Source of the DNA: 40-80 sp040394775 | GTDB lineage: Bacteria; Bacteroidota; Bacteroidia; Flavobacteriales_D; Crocinitomicaceae | Direction: 5' to 3' | DNA: 64,000 nt | Assembly: GCA_040394775.1 (NCBI GenBank) | Contig: JBEBRN010000006.1 | Location: forward strand, 1 to 64,000 | In this document: positions 1-7,376 of the stretch, piece by piece | How positions within the stretch are numbered: position 1 is the first letter of the stretch | Layout of the letters: each line of letters begins with the position of its first letter | Notes under the pieces: generated by a model | The model's database searches: none | What the model was told of the DNA's origin: nothing | The model's input: only the letters and a program-made list of their open reading frames with translations | Program-made: the position numbers and the translations under genes

Positions 1-68
1 TTCAAGGTGTTGGGAATGTAATTCCTTTATTTCTTATTTTTATCGGACACTAGTGTTACAGAATATTT

Positions 69-92
69 GATAGTATTTTAAAAAATACTATC
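69..92 (-). terminator. AT-only hairpin after the T9SS hydrolase gene
   Basis: An 11-bp perfect inverted repeat (GATAGTATTTT and its complement, 2-nt loop) lies directly downstream of the stop codon of the minus-strand gene at 95. It has no GC-rich stem and no clean U-tract, so it is a weak terminator candidate. Positions 1-68 show no gene I can support. Confidence 0.35.
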
Positions 93-94
93 TA

Positions 95-1543
95 TTACTT
101 ACGAATCATAATTTTCTGATAGTTTACACTACCATTTGATAACTCAATTCGGATAACATAAATTCCATCTTCAAAACTTGATACATCAACTCCATCTAAC
201 AAGTTGATTGGACGACTAGTCATCAACTCTTTGCCATTTATATCCCAAATAGTAACAGTCATTCCTTCTGTTACATCACCATCAACATAAAATTTATTAT
301 TTGTTGGATTCGGATAAACACGAAGTGTGTTAGCTTCTAAAGAATTAGTTTCTAAAGTAGAAGATTGATAACCCATGAAAAATATAATTGTTTGAGTAAA
401 TGCTGGAGTAACGCATCCAGTATGATTCATGGTTGAATCTACATCTACTGCTTTTACCAAATTAGGATCTGCCCCATCAGCATACATGGTATCTAAAGCA
501 ACGATACTATTTTTATAAGGTACTTGATCATCTTTTTTACAATAGAAAATACGCGTTGGTGATTTCGGTACCCATTTGTACACATCATTATCTTTTAAAA
601 TCTGATTAATAACATAATTAGGATTATTTTCAATCTCCAATAAAACATTATCTAAAATCATGTGGTGTGCAATAGAAGCACCGTTATAAGCAATCAATGT
701 GTCAATAATACGTGCATTCAGTGATGTTAAAGAAAGTGTTCCATCATAATATGCTTGAATATCTTGGAGGTATTCAGGTTTAAAAAATTCATTAATATCA
801 TTGTACATTTCGTACACTTCATTCATTCCTAACATTGTATTAGGAATATAGGCTGGATAAGAATAAGCAGAATCTACTAAGATTAAATCACGCATTACAC
901 CTGACAAGCTATAAGGACCAGAATTATGAGTTGCAGCTGTCACAGATTGTTCTCCGTAGGTTTCTTGCATGTATTTATGAAATGCCATAGAAGCATATCC
1001 TCCTTGAGAATAACCCGTGATAAATAATTGATCATTAATCAACACATCATTCGCTGGTGCCCATGCTCTAAAAGCTTTCAACATATCTTCAGTTGCAGAA
1101 ACAGATGTTGTAGCATGAACATAGGTCTGAAATCCACGACCATCTCCCATTCCGACATAATCAGGAAGCAAAGTAACATATCCCATTCCCGTAAACAACA
1201 ATCCTACCTGTCCTTCTTCTCCTCCAGACTGTCCATATCGTGACGGAATACAAGTCTTACAAGAAGATGTCCCGTGTTCGTACACTAATACTGGATAAGT
1301 GGCATTCGCATCTTCTGGGATGACTACTAAACCAGATAAAGTATCCAGATTTCCCTTGGCATCCACAGACGTATAGGTCATTTGATAATAGTCGGCACCA
1401 CTTTTAATAAGTGGGAAGTTAAACATATTTCCTATTTGGGCTTTTGTTTTAGAACCCTTGAAGGTCATAGAAACCATCTGTTGAGAGAAAGCACTTGACG
1501 AGAGAAATAATAAACAAATTAGAGATAAAGTAATAGTACGCAT
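95..1543 (-). CDS. Secreted alpha/beta-hydrolase (lipase/esterase-like) with T9SS sorting domain
   Basis: The 482-aa protein has a Sec signal peptide (residues 1-21, ending AFSQQ) and an alpha/beta-hydrolase core. The nucleophile elbow is GYSQGG, with Ser179 as the likely nucleophile. A C-terminal type IX secretion sorting domain (about 408-482) begins at the typical VYPNPT and ends in KIMIRK. The cysteine pair near 95-98 could form a disulfide. The protein is probably exported through the outer membrane by T9SS and hydrolyses an ester substrate; the substrate is unknown. It resembles secretory lipase-type families more than short esterases. It is a single gene with its own 3' hairpin and about 190 nt of upstream spacer. 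Confidence 0.8.
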   Translation of the reverse strand: MRTITLSLICLLFLSSSAFSQQMVSMTFKGSKTKAQIGNMFNFPLIKSGADYYQMTYTSVDAKGNLDTLSGLVVIPEDANATYPVLVYEHGTSSCKTCIPSRYGQSGGEEGQVGLLFTGMGYVTLLPDYVGMGDGRGFQTYVHATTSVSATEDMLKAFRAWAPANDVLINDQLFITGYSQGGYASMAFHKYMQETYGEQSVTAATHNSGPYSLSGVMRDLILVDSAYSYPAYIPNTMLGMNEVYEMYNDINEFFKPEYLQDIQAYYDGTLSLTSLNARIIDTLIAYNGASIAHHMILDNVLLEIENNPNYVINQILKDNDVYKWVPKSPTRIFYCKKDDQVPYKNSIVALDTMYADGADPNLVKAVDVDSTMNHTGCVTPAFTQTIIFFMGYQSSTLETNSLEANTLRVYPNPTNNKFYVDGDVTEGMTVTIWDINGKELMTSRPINLLDGVDVSSFEDGIYVIRIELSNGSVNYQKIMIRK

Positions 1544-1731
1544 ATTCGTAGTTTTAAGTTAATATCTCATAAATGTATAATTTTCCAATATATTAACCTA
1601 ATTATTAATCGATAAAAAATGAAAAGAAATCCATCTTTATTTAAATATCTATGCTTTTTAGGTGAGAAAAACTGACCCTAAACAAGCAATTTAAAAGAAG
1701 AAAATTAAAAGTGAATTTAGTATCGATAAAA

Positions 1732-2442
1732 TCAGTCACACTCCCCATCCATACGGCAAACCTTTCCTTCGATAATTTGTAAATCATCGGATGGATTATT
1801 TCCCAACCATTCTTGAAAACTCTTTTCGAGTGTCTGTGAAAAAGCAATTTCATCTTGTGCTCCAGAAATAGCATATTTTCGATCAAATACAAAAAACGGT
1901 ACTCCTTGAATTCGTATTTGCTCCGCTTCGTATAGATCTTTCTGAACTTCTCCAGAAAAAATATCAGTCGAGAATAATGTTTCTAATGACTCCTCCTCTA
2001 TTCCTAACTCCTTTCCAATATTTCTCAATATTTCTGCATCTGAAAGATCTTTTCCATCCGTGAAATATGCTTTAAACAACATTTCTTCTGCTTCGTTACC
2101 TTTTCCGATTGACTTTGCTAATTGAGCGAAACGATGTGCTTCAAATGTATTAGCAGGAATAGCATGGTCAAAACGAAAGTCTAATCCTACTTGTTTTCCA
2201 GCTTCCTGAATATTTGTATACATTTCTATCGCCCATTCTCTAGGTTGCCCTTTTTTTCTTGCCAAAACATCATACGCATCCACCCCTTTTTCCACTTGAA
2301 GAGAAGGGTTTAGCTGATAGCTTTTCCAATGAATCTCAATTTTATCCTTAAAAGGTAACGTTTTCAATGCATTTTCAAACTTGCGTTTTCCGATATAACA
2401 AAACGGACACACAATGTCTGACCAAATCTCTACTTTCATCAT
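1732..2442 (-). CDS. DsbA-family (FrnE-like) thiol oxidoreductase
   Basis: The 236-aa protein has no signal peptide and begins with an EIWSDIVCPFCYIGK segment. The CPFC motif at about residues 13-16 is the redox-active CxxC of the thioredoxin fold, followed by a helical insertion and a C-terminal IQGVPFFVF containing the cis-Pro. Length and motif fit the cytosolic FrnE/DsbA-like family, which oxidises or isomerises dithiols. The start overlaps the stop of the upstream small membrane protein by 4 nt (ATGA), indicating translational coupling. A second start one codon later (2439) is possible. It is the last gene of the run that begins at 4541. Confidence 0.85.
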   Translation of the reverse strand: MMKVEIWSDIVCPFCYIGKRKFENALKTLPFKDKIEIHWKSYQLNPSLQVEKGVDAYDVLARKKGQPREWAIEMYTNIQEAGKQVGLDFRFDHAIPANTFEAHRFAQLAKSIGKGNEAEEMLFKAYFTDGKDLSDAEILRNIGKELGIEEESLETLFSTDIFSGEVQKDLYEAEQIRIQGVPFFVFDRKYAISGAQDEIAFSQTLEKSFQEWLGNNPSDDLQIIEGKVCRMDGECD

Positions 2443-2624
2443 GACTTCTGTTTCCCAACACCTACAATAACACCATAAAAAGTCAACAATGCCATGGAAA
2501 CATATCCTACAATTAAGGCTTTAGGTGTGGTATTTGGGGCTTTAGCGAAAATTAAAACCATTTGCATTAGGCAGAAAAATCCCATTCCTGCAATTCCTAA
2601 AATTAAAAATCTATTTCTTTTCAT
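2439..2624 (-). CDS. Small two-helix membrane protein
   Basis: The 61-aa protein has a short basic N-terminus (MKRNR) and two hydrophobic segments (about 6-26 and 33-55) that look like a transmembrane hairpin. It lies between the secreted unknown at 2626 (1-nt gap) and the DsbA-family gene (4-nt overlap), so it is a real member of the run. I recognise no family and assign no function. Confidence 0.7.
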   Translation of the reverse strand: MKRNRFLILGIAGMGFFCLMQMVLIFAKAPNTTPKALIVGYVSMALLTFYGVIVGVGKQKS

Positions 2625-2625
2625 G

Positions 2626-3768
2626 CTATTTCGTCATTTTTACGTTCAACCTATGATAGACTTCTCGGTCTTCATACAAAAATAAGAAAGTATAGTCACC
2701 TTTGGATAAATAAAACGTAGGATTATCATTTTCAGAATGAATTTCTTTTATCATAAACGGAAGTCCTTCGTTTTCACTACTTTCTTTTGTATAAACCATT
2801 AATAATGCAGGATACGTAATAAATCGCTTATGGGGAATCGTAAAATTAGGAGTGTTATTATCTATCACCTTTTTATAGTTCTTCCACTTTGGCATCACCA
2901 AAATCATATTTGCCATTGGAATTCTTGACCATCCTCTAAATTCACTTGTATCCGTTTTTAGATAAACAGGCTGTTCAATTGCTTTCAAAACAGTCGACTC
3001 CAATGAATCACTAGAGCGCTCCACAACAGCAGTTAAATGAACTGTAAATGGATAGTTTTCCGCTTCACAAAGAAGTGATGCAATTGTAGTGATAGTAGAA
3101 TCTCGTGGTTCCTCCTGTAAATGGCGTGCATCACACAACAGAATTGTTTTTTGATTCGGATGATTATTGATGAAGTTGATTGCATGCTGGGATTGATTAG
3201 TTGTTTTCAAATTATAATCCGTTGCATTGTCATCGTACGAAAATAGCGTAAAACCTAAGTCCAACGCAGTAGTAACTAAATGGTGAAAATAGGATTCTCT
3301 TAAATAGCGTCCCATTGTGTCTTTTAGCGTTTGACTTCCCTTTAAAGTATCCACTGACAAACCTTCTAGACCCAAATTCCGATAACCTTGTTTCCATAGT
3401 TCAGGTAAGATGGAAGTCAAAAAATAACGATTCGTCGGCAACTGAATGGCATCACTAAAAAGAATAATTTTCTGATCTTTTGTACGATTTAATAAAGTCT
3501 CTGTAGCAGGAACTTTATCATATGTCTGTAAAATAGAATCTTGGTAGTTCGAAATAAATCGTTGGGGAAACACTTTATCGTACCAAGCTAATGCGTTTGT
3601 GTATTCTTCAATAAATGTTGACTCAAAAGCAAATTGATAGGCATTTGAAGCACTTGAGTCTTCCGCATAACGCTCTGTCATTTCCTCCGAAAAAACGTAC
3701 TCTTTCCACTCTTGTGAAAACAAGAAATGCGGGAGAGAGATAATACATAGTATAAAAAATCGGAACAT
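2626..3768 (-). CDS. Secreted protein of unknown function, weakly erythromycin-esterase/ChaN-like
   Basis: The 380-aa protein has a signal peptide (about residues 1-18, LPHFLFSQ). The middle (about 95-215) has the alternation of short strands and helices seen in EreA/ChaN-like folds: a KIILFSDA strand, then a helix, then NLGLEGL, and later TILLCDARHL. The C-terminal 100 residues look beta-rich. The resemblance is weak and I do not see the full catalytic His/Glu set, so an enzymatic role is not claimed. It is cotranscribed with the SIMPL protein (41-nt gap) and the small membrane protein. Confidence 0.6.
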   Translation of the reverse strand: MFRFFILCIISLPHFLFSQEWKEYVFSEEMTERYAEDSSASNAYQFAFESTFIEEYTNALAWYDKVFPQRFISNYQDSILQTYDKVPATETLLNRTKDQKIILFSDAIQLPTNRYFLTSILPELWKQGYRNLGLEGLSVDTLKGSQTLKDTMGRYLRESYFHHLVTTALDLGFTLFSYDDNATDYNLKTTNQSQHAINFINNHPNQKTILLCDARHLQEEPRDSTITTIASLLCEAENYPFTVHLTAVVERSSDSLESTVLKAIEQPVYLKTDTSEFRGWSRIPMANMILVMPKWKNYKKVIDNNTPNFTIPHKRFITYPALLMVYTKESSENEGLPFMIKEIHSENDNPTFYLSKGDYTFLFLYEDREVYHRLNVKMTK

Positions 3769-3809
3769 CAGTAACCCCTGCGTTTGAATTCGTAATTTAA
3801 AGTTCTTAA

Positions 3810-4541
3810 TTATTTCGCTTCATACACCAAACGGATGGTAATAGATGCTGTTTTATTTTTGGAGGAAGTGTTGAAATTTCCACCCCATGAATAATCTTCA
3901 TTTGAATTTCGTCCTAAAATTTGAATAACGCCCATTGAAGAAGATTTTAAACTGCCTAATTTACCACCAGAGTTTTCTGCCACAATTTTTGCTCGTGCAT
4001 AGGCATCTTTCGTTGCATTTTCAATCATCTTGAATTTTAACTCTGCTAGTTTCGTGTAATAATATGAAGGAAGATTAGATAAAAGCTCTATTCCATCATT
4101 AATTAACTCCGTAGATTCACGAGAAAGCGTTTCAATTTTATCCACTTCATTGGATTCAATTTTCACAACTTGTCGTAATGTATATCCTTTAAAAACAGTG
4201 TTTTTCAGATAGCCATTTTCACCATAGTTATAATCATAATCCTTCGTGATATCAGCGGAAGAGAAAACAATCTGATTACTTTTAATTCCTTTAGAAAGAA
4301 AGTATTTCTTAATACGCTCACGATTGCTCTCTAAATTTTTATACGCTACACTTAGATCATAATCGTTGACACTAAAAGAAGCATCCCAAACAATTAAATC
4401 AGAGACAAAATCTTCTTCTCCTAATCCAGTTACGGTAATCACATCATTTTGCTGGTACTTCTTGGAATAGGCATTCCCAAGTACAATTGCAGCAACGATT
4501 ATAGCAATTCCAAATATTAGATTTCCAAAATTCTTTTTCAT
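3810..4541 (-). CDS. SIMPL-domain (DUF541) periplasmic protein
   Basis: The 243-aa protein has an N-terminal membrane anchor or signal (about residues 7-25, LIFGIAIIVAAIVLG). It is followed by a DUF541/SIMPL domain: TVTGLGEEDF near 37-46, a long central helix region, and a terminal ASITIRLVYE strand. SIMPL proteins are periplasmic or membrane-associated oligomers of poorly defined function, sometimes linked to stress. It is preceded by 75 nt after parC, so it may be read through from the topoisomerase genes. No TAnnTTTG element is obvious upstream. Confidence 0.85.
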   Translation of the reverse strand: MKKNFGNLIFGIAIIVAAIVLGNAYSKKYQQNDVITVTGLGEEDFVSDLIVWDASFSVNDYDLSVAYKNLESNRERIKKYFLSKGIKSNQIVFSSADITKDYDYNYGENGYLKNTVFKGYTLRQVVKIESNEVDKIETLSRESTELINDGIELLSNLPSYYYTKLAELKFKMIENATKDAYARAKIVAENSGGKLGSLKSSSMGVIQILGRNSNEDYSWGGNFNTSSKNKTASITIRLVYEAK

Positions 4542-4616
4542 ATTCTTTCTCGATTATAAATTAACAAGCGTGCTTTCAATTGGGAAAGTACATATAAATA
4601 TTCATTCTCCCAATTT

Positions 4617-7292
4617 CTAGAAAAGTTTCCCTTGGCCTTCCCCATCATCGTCATCTTTATTAGGGTTAGTCAAATCCCATTCAAAAGTCGTATCATCATC
4701 ATCCTCTTCTCCATTTTTTGTAGTAGAAGTTGCCTCTTCTTTTTCAGTGATATCTTCTGGCCAAGGTTCTCCTCCATCAATTTCATGTGTCAGAACGATT
4801 TCTTTCACTTTCAATTTGGTGATTTGATTTCCTTGTGCCTTCATACCTTTCACTTCTATCAAGTCGGCAATATTAGTAACGTTATCGGGCAAATTCTTGG
4901 TTTGTTTCAACTGTTTGTTGTAAATGATGCGTACTTCAGGTCGATAAGATGTCGAAACAGCATCTAAGTATGAACCTTCTGATTCCGGAATAAAAGATAC
5001 TCGTTTATCGGTGATTACTTCACAAACAAAGCGTTTAACATAATGCAGATCTTTTTCTCCATCGTAATAAACAGCAGATATTGGACGGTCTTCTACCCAT
5101 TTCTCAATATGTATCATATCTTCATCAAAGTGTGTCGATAAATCAAAAGCAGAAAGTCGGTATTCACCATTCTTATACAAGGTTAAGATTTTATCTGTCC
5201 CTTTAAATGCACCTAAATACTTCCCTCTTTCTTCATCATTCAAACGTCCCACAACTGTGTCATACCAAATCTTACGAGCAGATAAGGTGGAACCGCCCAC
5301 TTCTTTCTGAATTATTTTAGAAACAATTTCCTTTGTAACACGATTTCCACTGGCATTTCGACCTTTGATTAATAAATCCGCAAAATCGATATCGAAACGC
5401 AAACGTTTCAAATGTGGTCTTGGTCGTAACATAATTGTCACCACCTCTCTTTCTCCGTTAGGATGAACTGAGAAATACAATGCTTTCGAATTTTTGGTTC
5501 CTTTGGTTAAATCATACTCCGTATCTCTAGTGATGGAATTGACATAAAAACGTTTCATCATCGTTGCACCTCCTACTCCATCTTGGTACATCAAATGGTA
5601 AATCGTTCTTTTATCGCCTCTCTTCCATACATCGGCATGAATCATCCCTTTACCAACAAATTTCTTGTCGGCTACCTTAGTAATCATCATTTTTCCTGTA
5701 TTGAAGAAGATAATAACATCGTCAATTTCAGAACAATCGTTTACAGGTTCACCTTTACGGATACCATAACCTATAAATCCTTCTTCATAATCAACGTACA
5801 ATTTATGATTGGCGATAATTACTTTTGCCGCATTGATGTTGTCAAATGTTCGTATTTCAGTTTTACGTTCTTTTCCTTCACCAAAACGCTTTTTCAAATC
5901 TTTAAAGTAGTCGATGGCATATTCAATCAAATTCGCCAATTTCTCTTTTACTTCAATCATTTCAGCTTCCAACTTCGCAATTCCATCGTCCGCTTTATCG
6001 GAGTCAAAACGTGTAATACGAATCATTTGAATTTGCGTCAACTTTTGCAAATCTTCGTCTGTTATATCACGAATAAAGTCTTTCTTAAAAGGAAGAAAAC
6101 ATTTGTATAAATATCCATATAAACTCTCTCTGTCTGAATATTTCTTGAAGTCAATGTACATTTCCTCACGAATGAAGATTTTTTCTAATGTCGAAAAATG
6201 CCATTGTTGCTCCAATTCATTCAAACGAATCTCTAACTCCCATTTAAGCAACTTCACCGTATGATCGGTATTCGATTTCAAGATTTCCGTCACGCCCATA
6301 AATCGTGGCGTATTTACATCAATGACTGACGTATTAGGAGAAATAGAAACTTCACAATCTGTGAATGCATATAAAGCGTCTATCGTTTTATCGGGTGAAA
6401 CTCCTGGCGCAATATGAATGACAATTTCTACACTTGAAGACGTATTATCTTCAATTTTCTTAATCTTAATTTTACTCTTTTCATTCGCCTTAATCACCGA
6501 ATCAATCAAACTGATAGTAGTCGTTCCGTAAGGAATTTCGTTAATCATCAAGGTTTTGTTATCCACCTTTTTAATTCGAGCACGAACACGTACTTTTCCA
6601 CCTCTTAAACCATCGTTATATCCTGAAAAATCAGCTAATCCTCCTTGTGGAAAATCGGGCATTAATTCTACTTTTCTTCCTTTTAAATGATTGATCGATT
6701 GATCGATAAGCTCAATAAAATTATGCGGTAATATTTTACATGCCATTCCGACAGCAATACCTTCCGCACCTTGCGCTAAAAGTAATGGAAACTTAACGGG
6801 CAATTGATTGGGCTCTTTATTTCGTCCATCATAGCTCAAAAGCCAATCTGTCGTTTTAGGATTAAATACCACATGACTCGCAAATTTTGACAATCTCGCT
6901 TCGATGTATCGAGGAGCAGCAGCACCGTCACCTGTTAAAAGGTTTCCCCAGTTTCCTTGGCAATCAATCAATAATTCTTTTTGTCCCAAACCGACTAAAG
7001 CGTCACCAATAGAGGCATCACCGTGCGGATGGTATTTCATCGTATTTCCAATAACGTTCGCTACTTTGTTATAACGTCCGTCATCCAACTCTTTCAATGA
7101 GTGAAGAATTCTACGCTGTACAGGTTTTAAACCGTCATGTAAAGAAGGAACAGCACGTTCTAAAATTACGTAAGAAGCATAATCTAAAAACCAATTTTCA
7201 TAAAGGCCACTGAGGGGAATAATTTTATCTGAAGAAAGATCTTTATTCTCTTCCGGTTGATTTAGTGCATCTTCTTTTTCGTCGTCCATCAT
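4617..7292 (-). CDS. parC: DNA topoisomerase IV subunit A
   Basis: The 891-aa protein is a type IIA topoisomerase subunit for DNA breakage and rejoining. The quinolone-region HPHGDASIGDAL is at about 88-99 and AAAPRYIEARLS carries the catalytic Tyr129. It ends in a very acidic tail (DEDDDTTFEW to GQGKLF). I see no GyrA box (QRRGGKG-type), which favours ParC over GyrA. The ATG-ATG start at 7292/7289 overlaps the stop of a duplicated parE 3' fragment, so coupling to an upstream reading frame is kept although a metalloprotease gene now separates it from the true parE. The acidic N-terminus MMDDEKEDALN is repeated as a relic at 10078-10111. Confidence 0.93.
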   Translation of the reverse strand: MMDDEKEDALNQPEENKDLSSDKIIPLSGLYENWFLDYASYVILERAVPSLHDGLKPVQRRILHSLKELDDGRYNKVANVIGNTMKYHPHGDASIGDALVGLGQKELLIDCQGNWGNLLTGDGAAAPRYIEARLSKFASHVVFNPKTTDWLLSYDGRNKEPNQLPVKFPLLLAQGAEGIAVGMACKILPHNFIELIDQSINHLKGRKVELMPDFPQGGLADFSGYNDGLRGGKVRVRARIKKVDNKTLMINEIPYGTTTISLIDSVIKANEKSKIKIKKIEDNTSSSVEIVIHIAPGVSPDKTIDALYAFTDCEVSISPNTSVIDVNTPRFMGVTEILKSNTDHTVKLLKWELEIRLNELEQQWHFSTLEKIFIREEMYIDFKKYSDRESLYGYLYKCFLPFKKDFIRDITDEDLQKLTQIQMIRITRFDSDKADDGIAKLEAEMIEVKEKLANLIEYAIDYFKDLKKRFGEGKERKTEIRTFDNINAAKVIIANHKLYVDYEEGFIGYGIRKGEPVNDCSEIDDVIIFFNTGKMMITKVADKKFVGKGMIHADVWKRGDKRTIYHLMYQDGVGGATMMKRFYVNSITRDTEYDLTKGTKNSKALYFSVHPNGEREVVTIMLRPRPHLKRLRFDIDFADLLIKGRNASGNRVTKEIVSKIIQKEVGGSTLSARKIWYDTVVGRLNDEERGKYLGAFKGTDKILTLYKNGEYRLSAFDLSTHFDEDMIHIEKWVEDRPISAVYYDGEKDLHYVKRFVCEVITDKRVSFIPESEGSYLDAVSTSYRPEVRIIYNKQLKQTKNLPDNVTNIADLIEVKGMKAQGNQITKLKVKEIVLTHEIDGGEPWPEDITEKEEATSTTKNGEEDDDDTTFEWDLTNPNKDDDDGEGQGKLF

Positions 7293-7366
7293 GCTACTTC
7301 ATTTTCTTTTTTAGTACTATCTACTCCACCAATCAATGCTTCCTCACTATCATCTTCTACACGTAA
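7261..7366. repeat. Direct repeat of the parE/parC junction, copy 1
   Basis: This aligns without gaps to 10080-10185, with 8 mismatches in 106 positions by my count. It contains the 3' end of parE and the 5' end of parC. With its partner it brackets the metalloprotease gene exactly, so the pair marks an insertion event. Confidence 0.88.
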
Positions 7367-7372
7367 CTTCAT
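7289..7372 (-). pseudogene. Duplicated 3' tail of parE, a 27-codon ORF coupled to parC
   Basis: The reading frame starts ATG at 7372 and ends TGA at 7289-7291. It encodes a copy of the ParE C-terminus (LEDDSEEALIGGV-like, ending KKENEVA). The stop overlaps the parC start in the same ATGA arrangement that the original parE/parC junction would have had. The ATG lies 4 nt after the metalloprotease stop, so ribosomes finishing that gene could re-initiate here and then on parC. It lies within the 106-bp repeat that also occurs at 10080-10185. It is a relic as a protein and possibly functional as a coupling leader. Confidence 0.8.
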
Positions 7373-7376
7373 TTTA

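Noticed and set aside
1028..1243. Plus-strand open frame of 71 codons inside the T9SS hydrolase gene
   Set aside because: Antisense shadow; no motif, and the minus-strand gene is clear.
1641..1892. Minus-strand 83-codon frame overlapping the DsbA-family 3' end
   Set aside because: Out of frame with a well-supported gene and no recognisable domain.
5583..6110. 175-codon plus-strand frame antisense to parC
   Set aside because: Length is due to codon bias of parC on the other strand; the sequence is low-complexity and aromatic with no family resemblance.
4617..7292. Calling the topoisomerase A subunit GyrA
   Set aside because: No GyrA-box in the C-terminal domain, an acidic tail, and a parE-type partner of 630 aa; ParC fits better.
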